Below, piece after piece: positions 7,215 to 13,376 of a stretch of DNA of 13,376 bases. The number at the start of each line of letters is the position of its first letter. The stretch's first letter is position 1. The stretch comes from Verrucomicrobiales bacterium (lineage in GTDB: Bacteria; Verrucomicrobiota; Verrucomicrobiia; Limisphaerales; UBA1096): NCBI GenBank assembly GCA_002721375.1, contig PBKH01000009.1:21280-34655 (forward strand), in the 5' to 3' direction. Both the position numbers and the translations under genes were made by a program. The notes below the pieces were generated by a model. The model worked only from the letters and a program-made list of their open reading frames with translations, was not told the origin of the DNA and ran no database searches.

Positions 7215-8261
7215 ATGCACTCCATGCGATTCATTCTACTGATCGTTTTTGCCCTCAGGCTGTTGTTGCCTTTCAACGCCATGGCCCACCCTAACGAGGC
7301 TGCAGCACAGGACATGGCCAACGCAGCCAATGCATTCCTCGCCACGCTCAAACCTGAGCAAAAATCCAAAGCAGTATTTCAAATCGACGACGCTGACCGC
7401 ACTCGCTGGCACTTTGTTCCGACGGAGATGCACCCGCGCAAAGGATTGTCGTTCCGCGATATGACGACCGAACAGCAGCATATGGCATATGCGCTTTTGG
7501 CTTCAGTGTTGAGTGCTCGTGGTGTGCAAAAGACAGCTCAAATCATGAGCCTCGAACAAATCCTGCACGATGCCAACCCTAAAGGCCGCTTTGCCCGCGA
7601 CCCGAAATGGTATTTCATTAGCATCTTCGGCAAGCCAAGCGTTGACGGCACTTGGGGCTGGCGTTTCGAAGGGCATCACTTATCCCTCAGCTTTACAGTT
7701 GTGGACGGCCACATCGGCGGTTTGACACCGGCATTTCTCGGCACCAACCCCGGTATCGTCCTCGACGGACCGCGCAAAGGACTGCAGGTACTCTCAACGG
7801 AGGAAAATACGGCACGTGCGTTGGCGAACTCACTGAACGCTGAACAGAGTAAAGTGGGCATCGTCGCCGCAAAAGCACCTGCAGACATTATCACCAAAGC
7901 CGACCGCAGGGCTCGGCAACTCACACCATTTGGCCTACCAGCATCGAAGATGAACAAGAAACAGTTCACCCTGCTGTGGACATTACTTGAGGAGGTGATG
8001 CGCATTTACCGACCCGATTTGGCTGAGGATGCGTTGAAGCATTTCGAGGATCTCGATCTCAGTAAAATCCATTTCGCTTGGGCCGGATCTCTCGAGCCAA
8101 GACAGGGACACTACTACCGCATCCAAGCACCGAATTTCCTAATCGAGTATGACAATACACAGAACGACGCCAACCACGTCCACTTTGTCGTACGAGACCT
8201 GAAAAACGACTTCGGAGAAGACCTGCTCCAGCAACATTACGAGCAGCACCACAAAAAGTAG
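7215..8261 (+). CDS. Secreted DUF3500 domain protein, function unknown
   Basis: A 348-residue protein with a signal peptide: basic start MHSMR, hydrophobic core FILLIVFALRLLLPF, and a likely cut after NAMA (residue 24). The mature protein should be periplasmic or exported. The rest matches DUF3500 along its length. Hallmarks are TWGWRFEGHHLSLSFT in the middle and, near the C-terminus, GHYYRIQAPNFLIEYDNTQ and NDANHVHFVVRD followed by DFGEDLL. The conserved His and Asp clusters (GHH, EYDN, NDANHVH) suggest a metal site, but this is inference; no biochemical role is known to me. An in-frame ATG at 7224 is an equally plausible start, since no Shine-Dalgarno marks either. It is transcribed away from the sugar cluster and is 85 bases ahead of the RNA methyltransferase gene, with no visible terminator between. 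Confidence 0.88.
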   Translation: MHSMRFILLIVFALRLLLPFNAMAHPNEAAAQDMANAANAFLATLKPEQKSKAVFQIDDADRTRWHFVPTEMHPRKGLSFRDMTTEQQHMAYALLASVLSARGVQKTAQIMSLEQILHDANPKGRFARDPKWYFISIFGKPSVDGTWGWRFEGHHLSLSFTVVDGHIGGLTPAFLGTNPGIVLDGPRKGLQVLSTEENTARALANSLNAEQSKVGIVAAKAPADIITKADRRARQLTPFGLPASKMNKKQFTLLWTLLEEVMRIYRPDLAEDALKHFEDLDLSKIHFAWAGSLEPRQGHYYRIQAPNFLIEYDNTQNDANHVHFVVRDLKNDFGEDLLQQHYEQHHKK

Positions 8262-8346
8262 GCTCAATTCCTACAACAAACTTCCGCAAGGCCGCCAGTG
8301 AGGGTATCATTCCCCGACGTTGTTTATTTCTCAGACACTTTAACAA

Positions 8347-9537
8347 GTGCAAAACGTTTTGAGCGCCCCGTCAACTCTAACTTTTAAAGAGGAATTTACC
8401 CGTCCGAAAATCGGCCAAAGAATTACGATGCACATCGACGATGTGGCCTTTGGTGGTGAAGGTGTTGGACGTGTAAATGGATTTGTAGTGTTCGTGCCGC
8501 TAGTGATTGAAGGCGAAACGGTCGAAGCCGAAATCATCGAGATAAAGAAAAAATTCGCACGTGCCGAACTCGTCAACGTTGTCGAACCGGCGGTTAGCCG
8601 AGTAGATCCGTCGTGTCGTTTTTTCGGCGATTGTGGCGGTTGCCAATACCAGCATATGTCGTATGATGCACAGTTAGTAATGAAACAAAAACAGGTTGCA
8701 TCGCTCTTCGGCCGTATCGGCGGATTAACTGAAAACCGAGTTGAACCGGTAGTCGCCTGCCCACAACCTTACCACTATCGCAACCGGATCCTCATCCGAA
8801 GCCAATGGAACGGAAAAGCAAAAAAACTATTGATCGGTTTCCGTAAACGCAACTCGCACTGGGTAGTAGAGGTGGACGATTGCAAGATTGCCGAGCCGGC
8901 GTTGAACGCCCAAATCCCAAAAGTACGTAACAACCCACCGAACAAAGGTGGGGTTAAAGTGAACCTGCGAGTAGCTCCAGAAAAATGGGTGGTGCCAGAT
9001 CACTCTTTTTTCCAGACAAACTTTTTTATGCTGCCAAGGATGGTTGAAATCCTGCGAAAAATGTTCCAGTCGAGCGGCTCGACATATCTTATCGATACAT
9101 ATTGTGGGGTAGGATTCTTTAGCATAGAATTAGCCGACTTGGCCAAACGCTATGTTGGTGTCGAGTACGACCACCACGCAATCATCGCTGCCCGTGAGAA
9201 TGCAACCAATTTCGGCGGCGGCAACGGCGAGTTCCTCGAAGGTCGCACTGAGCATCTTTTACCAGAACTGTTAGCCAAATTTTCAGATGGTACAACCACT
9301 GTCGTTCTCGATCCTCCCCGAAAGGGATGTGCCCCAGCGGCACTTGAACAACTACTTGAAATCCGGCCAACACAGATCATCTACGTATCCTGCCACCCGG
9401 CCACGCTAGCCCGAGATTTGAACACTATCTGCGCCGATGGCGTCTACCGACTGGAGCAGGTTGTTCCTCTGGACATGTTTCCCCACACCCAACATGTAGA
9501 GTGCGTGGCCGACCTTCGAATCAATACAAGCAAATGA
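8347..9537 (+). CDS. TRAM-domain 23S rRNA/tRNA (uracil-5-)-methyltransferase, RumA/TrmA family
   Basis: A 396-residue SAM-dependent enzyme that methylates C5 of a uridine in structured RNA. An N-terminal TRAM RNA-binding domain (about 20-78, with FGGEGVGRVNGFVVF) comes first. The 4Fe-4S ligands are Cys90, Cys96 and Cys99 (C-x5-C-x2-C, followed by QYQH) and Cys179 (VDDCKIAE). The central domain leads to DHSFFQTNF (218-226), then SAM motif I DTYCGVGFFS (250-259), Glu273, DPPRKGC (322-328), and the catalytic loop VSCHPATLARD (347-357), where Cys349 is the likely nucleophile and Glu385 (QHVECV) the base. All catalytic residues are present. It is shorter than E. coli RlmD (433 residues). Which site it modifies (U1939, U747 or tRNA U54) cannot be told. 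The GTG at 8347 keeps the whole TRAM domain; ATG 8428 is an alternative that would trim its edge. Confidence 0.93.
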   Translation: MQNVLSAPSTLTFKEEFTRPKIGQRITMHIDDVAFGGEGVGRVNGFVVFVPLVIEGETVEAEIIEIKKKFARAELVNVVEPAVSRVDPSCRFFGDCGGCQYQHMSYDAQLVMKQKQVASLFGRIGGLTENRVEPVVACPQPYHYRNRILIRSQWNGKAKKLLIGFRKRNSHWVVEVDDCKIAEPALNAQIPKVRNNPPNKGGVKVNLRVAPEKWVVPDHSFFQTNFFMLPRMVEILRKMFQSSGSTYLIDTYCGVGFFSIELADLAKRYVGVEYDHHAIIAARENATNFGGGNGEFLEGRTEHLLPELLAKFSDGTTTVVLDPPRKGCAPAALEQLLEIRPTQIIYVSCHPATLARDLNTICADGVYRLEQVVPLDMFPHTQHVECVADLRINTSK

Positions 9538-9621
9538 ATGCTGGAACAGGAAACCTTCCCATAAAAACCAGCCTTGCAATGGCTAAACGGGTTAGTTTCA
9601 AATGTTGCCGCAACCTAGTCG

Positions 9622-12600
9622 ATGGCTGAACATAGTGACCCACTAAAATCCTTCGCCGCTACCCGTCTCCCTTGGGCTGTCGCCACTGGCATGGGTATGC
9701 TGTACCTGCTCACACTGCACTCTTGGATCAGCTTCGCCAGTTTGCCCGCTGTTTCGGATGTTGGTGGGTGGACTGATGAGGCGCCATTCGAAGCACCACT
9801 ATTGTACCTACTCACCTTACCACTGAAAATCCTTCCGGCCTCGGCTATGCCGATTGCGATGAACATTTTAGCCGCACTATTTGGTTCGCTAACTCTGGCG
9901 ATACTGGTTCGTTCGGTGGTCCTATTACCACACGACCGCACCAAGGAGCAAAGGCAGCGCGAACAGACCTCGCACTCACTTTTAAGCCTGACAAGCAACT
10001 GGGTGCCCGCGCTGTTTGCAGCGCTGGTGTGCGGGCTGCAGTTAAGTTTCTGGCAGCACTCAACCGCAGGCTCAGGTGAAATGCTCAATGTGCTGATTTT
10101 TGCTTATGTCATCCGCTGCCTGCTAGAATACCGAATTAAGCACAAGACTCAGTGGCTCACTCGCGCAGTGCTCGTGTACGCAATCGGCATCACTAACAAC
10201 TGGGGGATGATTGGCTTCCTCCCGCTATTTGGGATAGCGCTAATATGGACAGCCCGAATGCGCTTATTTCAAGAGGGCCTACCGCTGAAGCTGGCGCTAA
10301 ATATTCTAGCCGGCCTGAGTCTCTACCTGTTACTGCCGGTGGCCGCCGTGCTCACCGGAAGTGGAGAGAGCTTCACGGATGTATTGATGGACAATCTCGG
10401 CCGACAAAAATCTTTTGTTGCGAGCTTGTTTAGTCAACGATTAATAGTATTGGTTATGGCTTCCACAGCAATACTACCACTGTTGCTGGTAAGCATCCGT
10501 TGGCCTGCAACATTTGGAGACACAAACGCAGCCGCATCGGCAATCACGACCGCCCTTCTACGCCTTGTTCATTTTCTATTCCTTGGGGTTTGCGTATATG
10601 TGGCCTTCGATGACGTGGTCAGCCCACGCAAACTGGTCAACCTGCCGCAGATCACTGGCATCGGCGCCCCGTTCCTGACATTTTACTACCTCAGTGCTTT
10701 AAGCATCGGATACTTCCTAGGCTATCTGCTGCTGTTGTCTGGCAAAGAAGAAGTCCGCAAATGGCATAAGCCGTCCGAGTTAACAAAAGTGCTGAACCGT
10801 GGAATATATTTCGGGCTTCAGGTCCTAGCAGCTGGAGTCATCGCCCTGCTGGCCTGGCGAAACTTAGAACCCATTGTCAGTCACAATAAAAACGGGATAA
10901 CCAGCTCCTACACCAAATGGCTGGCTGCAAACTTGCCCGAGGGCAGAACTATTCTTTTAAGCGACAACGACATGAGCCCGCAAAGCCAACTCCTCCGGGC
11001 GGAACTTGCTCGCTCCGATGACAACGCCCAAGTACTATTGGTTCAAACAGATCAACTACGATCACCCGAATACCAAATGCGCTTAGCAAAGCGCGATTCT
11101 GGGTGGCCGAAACTGGACGATGAGGTGGCACGTTCCAAAAATGTAGATGAGTTTATGATCCTCGCCGGATTACAGTCCATCCATGCAAAAACGCCAATCT
11201 ACTACCTACATCCTAGTTTCGGTTATTTCTTTGAGCAGTTTCATCTGATTCCCGAGAAAGGTTTATTCCGAATGGTACCGTACTCGTCTGAATCTGGCTC
11301 GCTTGACAAGCCGTCACTTAGTAAAAATCAAGCTGCAGCTGGTGAAGCGCTTGCAAAAGAACTTGTCGACCTATTCGATGCCACAGCCGAACAAAGCGGC
11401 CCTTTGAGAGAGAGTCAGTTTCTCGATACACTTATTATCATGGGATGGCTCTCTCGAAACCTGAATCATCAGGGAGTGGATCTCGCTCGGAACAACTATT
11501 CAGTGACTGCTGAGAAAATGTTCGTAGCCGCCTCTGATCTGTACCGAGGCACACAAAAAGGAAACATTATAGCCCAAGCTAACCTGCGTCAGGTAAACCC
11601 CAAGTCTAATTACAAATTTGACAAGGAACTAGATCAGTTAATCAAAGAGAATAAGCTAATTGATGCGAATGGAAACGGGGAAATCACCCGTAATGAAATC
11701 AACGGCACACTAAGTCGATATGGCCCAGCAGATGAACCTCAGGCCTGTTTTCTATTGGGCCAGTACTTCGCGGAAAAGACAGACTTTCACGAAGCACACA
11801 TTCGTCAGGCCTATCAGGAAATGACACGAGCTGCAGAATTGACAACTACCTTCCCAGATCCCCTGTTTTTCATCGCAAACATGTTTGTATCACATGAGCT
11901 CACTGATAAAGCGACACTGTTTATCGAGCGTCTAGTCGCAATGAACAAAGCCAACCCGTTCATGCCCAACCAGCAGATCAGGCTAATCCAACTCCAGGCA
12001 AATGTGATGCTAGAGCAATCCGGTGCTGCTGCAACAGAGTTGTATCTACTGGATCAACTGAAGCCACACATGGACTCCATACCGGGCTTTCATACACTCC
12101 TCGCGTTCCACCTCGACAACGGTCAGAACGCAAAAGCATTGGAATTACTGGACGCCCGACTCGAGGATTACCCGGATGAGTTGAGCACACTAAAAGACAA
12201 GGGACACCTACTCACAATGCTGGATCGGTATGACGAAGCAATAGAGATCTTTGAATCAGGCATACCTAAGGCAAATTCCCAAGAAAAACCAAACCTGATT
12301 TCACTGATCGCCGAGGCTCATGTAAGAAAAGGTGACTTCGACCTGGCCTTGGAGCACATCAACGAGGCTATTAGCCGAACCGGAGCGGATAATTTTAAAT
12401 TTCGAAAGGCACAAATCCTCCAACTCATGACCGACCACAGTGATGCGATCTCAATCCTAACAGAATTAATCGACAACGGCATCGGACACCCCGATGTCTA
12501 CTCTCACCGCGCCTCATCTTATAAGGCCACCCAGCAATACAATGACGCCAAGGCTGACTATGAAAAAATTCAGTCATTCTTTCCGGATGCCCCTGGTATT

Positions 12601-12762
12601 TATCTGAATCTTGCCGAGATAGCCGAAGCCATTAACCAGCCAAATGAGGCGCTTGAAAACTACGAAGTCTATTTAAAGTATGTCGTACCCGAGGCCGTGC
12701 CAGCCGATGAGTTGCAGCGGGTTAAAACGCGGGTGAAACAACTGCAAGGCGGCGCACCTTGA
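9622..12762 (+). CDS. DUF2723 multi-spanning membrane protein with TPR tail and an EF-hand loop
   Basis: A 1046-residue protein. The N-terminal half has about ten hydrophobic segments between residues 18 and 412. It resembles DUF2723, a GT-C-like fold thought to include protein or lipid glycosyltransferases, with the conserved-looking segments LLPHDRTKEQRQRE (101-114), CGLQLSFWQH (137-146) and RCLLEYRI (165-172). I recall such sequences from Verrucomicrobiota. From about 420 onward it is soluble. TPR-like helical pairs fill about 730-1040, for example KALELLDARLEDYPDE, YDEAIEIFESGIPKA and DLALEHINEAISRTGA. Between the halves, residues 681-692 read DANGNGEITRNE, a full match to the EF-hand calcium loop, flanked by predicted helices. 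A role in envelope glycan synthesis or protein glycosylation is inferred from the fold and the downstream glycosyltransferase. ATG 9622 is the first in-frame start; no Shine-Dalgarno is visible. The GT4 gene begins 6 bases after its stop. Confidence 0.88.
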   Translation: MAEHSDPLKSFAATRLPWAVATGMGMLYLLTLHSWISFASLPAVSDVGGWTDEAPFEAPLLYLLTLPLKILPASAMPIAMNILAALFGSLTLAILVRSVVLLPHDRTKEQRQREQTSHSLLSLTSNWVPALFAALVCGLQLSFWQHSTAGSGEMLNVLIFAYVIRCLLEYRIKHKTQWLTRAVLVYAIGITNNWGMIGFLPLFGIALIWTARMRLFQEGLPLKLALNILAGLSLYLLLPVAAVLTGSGESFTDVLMDNLGRQKSFVASLFSQRLIVLVMASTAILPLLLVSIRWPATFGDTNAAASAITTALLRLVHFLFLGVCVYVAFDDVVSPRKLVNLPQITGIGAPFLTFYYLSALSIGYFLGYLLLLSGKEEVRKWHKPSELTKVLNRGIYFGLQVLAAGVIALLAWRNLEPIVSHNKNGITSSYTKWLAANLPEGRTILLSDNDMSPQSQLLRAELARSDDNAQVLLVQTDQLRSPEYQMRLAKRDSGWPKLDDEVARSKNVDEFMILAGLQSIHAKTPIYYLHPSFGYFFEQFHLIPEKGLFRMVPYSSESGSLDKPSLSKNQAAAGEALAKELVDLFDATAEQSGPLRESQFLDTLIIMGWLSRNLNHQGVDLARNNYSVTAEKMFVAASDLYRGTQKGNIIAQANLRQVNPKSNYKFDKELDQLIKENKLIDANGNGEITRNEINGTLSRYGPADEPQACFLLGQYFAEKTDFHEAHIRQAYQEMTRAAELTTTFPDPLFFIANMFVSHELTDKATLFIERLVAMNKANPFMPNQQIRLIQLQANVMLEQSGAAATELYLLDQLKPHMDSIPGFHTLLAFHLDNGQNAKALELLDARLEDYPDELSTLKDKGHLLTMLDRYDEAIEIFESGIPKANSQEKPNLISLIAEAHVRKGDFDLALEHINEAISRTGADNFKFRKAQILQLMTDHSDAISILTELIDNGIGHPDVYSHRASSYKATQQYNDAKADYEKIQSFFPDAPGIYLNLAEIAEAINQPNEALENYEVYLKYVVPEAVPADELQRVKTRVKQLQGGAP
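11662..11697 (+). other. EF-hand-type calcium-binding loop in the DUF2723/TPR protein
   Basis: Codons for residues 681-692 encode DANGNGEITRNE. This fits the 12-residue EF-hand pattern: Asp at position 1, Asn at 3 and 5, Gly at 6, Ile at 8, a side-chain hydroxyl at 9 and Glu at 12. It is preceded by a charged helix (ELDQLIKENKLI) and followed by EINGTLSRYG, as expected for helix-loop-helix. Only one such loop was found in the protein. Confidence 0.75.
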
Positions 12763-12767
12763 CGCCC

Positions 12768-13376
12768 ATGCGCGTGGCGCATGTAATAACTCGCCTCATC
12801 GTCGGCGGTGCACAGGAAAACACGGTCGCCACGGTTCTTGGCCTGCGTGAAAAATCAGACGTAGATGTCCGGCTCTACTGCGGACCTACCACCGGCCCAG
12901 AAGGCTCGCTCGAGCCGCTAATCGAAAACATTGATGGCCTTTTTCACCTTATTCCCCATCTTGTCCGACCCGTCCGACCATGGAATGATTGGCTTGCCTA
13001 CCGGCAACTCCAACGCGCATTCGAATCGTTCCAGCCAGACATCGTGCACACTCACAGCGGAAAAGCAGGCATCCTAGGCCGACTTGCAGCCAAACACGCT
13101 AGAGTCCCGAAGATTGTTCACTCGATTCACGGCCCGTCTTTCGGCCCATTTCAGGGATATCTAGCCAACACCTTGCTTAGCGGCGCTGAAAGGTATGCCG
13201 GGCGTATAACTGACCACTTCGTCACGGTCGCTAACGCAATGCGTGACCAGTACTTAGCCGCCTGCATCGGCCAAGCTAGCGATTACACCCGCATTCTCAG
13301 CGGCTTCAACCTGCAACCGTTTCTCGATGCGGAGAACTCAATTGCAAAACGAATGTCACTAGGACTGTCATCCGAA
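12768..13376 (+). CDS. GT4-family glycosyltransferase, N-terminal half only
   Basis: The frame is open from ATG 12768 to the window end, giving 203 residues with no stop. It is the N-terminal Rossmann half of a GT-B enzyme: VAHVITRLIVGGAQENT (3-19) is the classic glycine-rich opening of GT4 proteins that build capsule, O-antigen or exopolysaccharide, and DIVHTHSGKAGILGRLAA follows with IVHSIHGPSFG. The sugar-nucleotide-binding C-terminal half, with the expected EGFGL/E-x7-E motif, lies beyond the window. An in-frame TTG at 12759 overlaps the stop of the DUF2723 gene and has AAGG nine bases upstream, so it is a credible alternative start that would add three residues. The close spacing argues for co-transcription and translational coupling with the DUF2723 gene, probably in an envelope-polysaccharide locus. 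Confidence 0.9.
   Translation, partial: MRVAHVITRLIVGGAQENTVATVLGLREKSDVDVRLYCGPTTGPEGSLEPLIENIDGLFHLIPHLVRPVRPWNDWLAYRQLQRAFESFQPDIVHTHSGKAGILGRLAAKHARVPKIVHSIHGPSFGPFQGYLANTLLSGAERYAGRITDHFVTVANAMRDQYLAACIGQASDYTRILSGFNLQPFLDAENSIAKRMSLGLSSE

Noticed and set aside
9538..9621. Possible small ORF from ATG 9579 before the DUF2723 gene
   Set aside because: Only 16 codons, no ribosome binding site, and it runs out of frame into the start of the DUF2723 gene.

Overview
The window looks like a chromosomal segment of a Verrucomicrobiota/Planctomycetota-type bacterium, most likely Verrucomicrobiota. Three things suggest this: an exported PSCyt1/PSCyt2 (DUF1549) double-CxxCH protein, a secreted DUF3500 protein, and a very long DUF2723 membrane protein with a TPR tail whose N-terminal half resembles a type I recall from Verrucomicrobiota. 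This placement rests on remembered family resemblance, not on a search. Almost no gene has a clear Shine-Dalgarno sequence. No tRNA, rRNA, CRISPR array, insertion sequence or phage gene was seen. Gene density is high and no gap exceeds about 130 bases.

Left arm (1-4384, minus strand): a tight cluster runs Dabb-domain protein > Na+/solute symporter (SSS) > PPK2 polyphosphate kinase > PSCyt1/DUF1549 haem protein, which is cut by the window edge. The symporter and the kinase are only 5 bases apart. A strong intrinsic terminator at 4461-4493 separates this cluster from the next one.

Middle (4513-7122, minus strand): a sugar-handling cluster runs ROK-family sugar kinase > GmhA-like SIS sugar-phosphate isomerase > TIM-barrel sugar phosphate isomerase/epimerase, and ends at the terminator. 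The kinase and SIS genes abut. The last gene follows after a 93-base gap and is markedly more AT-rich than the kinase. Together they look like a small carbohydrate or heptose/hexosamine module, but the substrate cannot be read from sequence.

Right arm (7215-13376, plus strand): transcription diverges from the kinase. The genes are a secreted DUF3500 protein of unknown function, a TRAM-domain RNA (uracil-5-)-methyltransferase with its 4Fe-4S ligands, the 1046-residue DUF2723/TPR membrane protein, and the first half of a GT4 glycosyltransferase that begins 6 bases after it. The last two probably start an envelope or exopolysaccharide locus that continues beyond the window.

The most unusual observation is a textbook EF-hand calcium-binding loop inside the soluble part of the DUF2723/TPR protein. 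Others worth attention are the transporter-polyphosphate kinase coupling, a symporter with two extra N-terminal membrane segments, and a ROK kinase and SIS isomerase that each lack hallmark residues of their best-studied relatives. No clear defence or mobile system was found.
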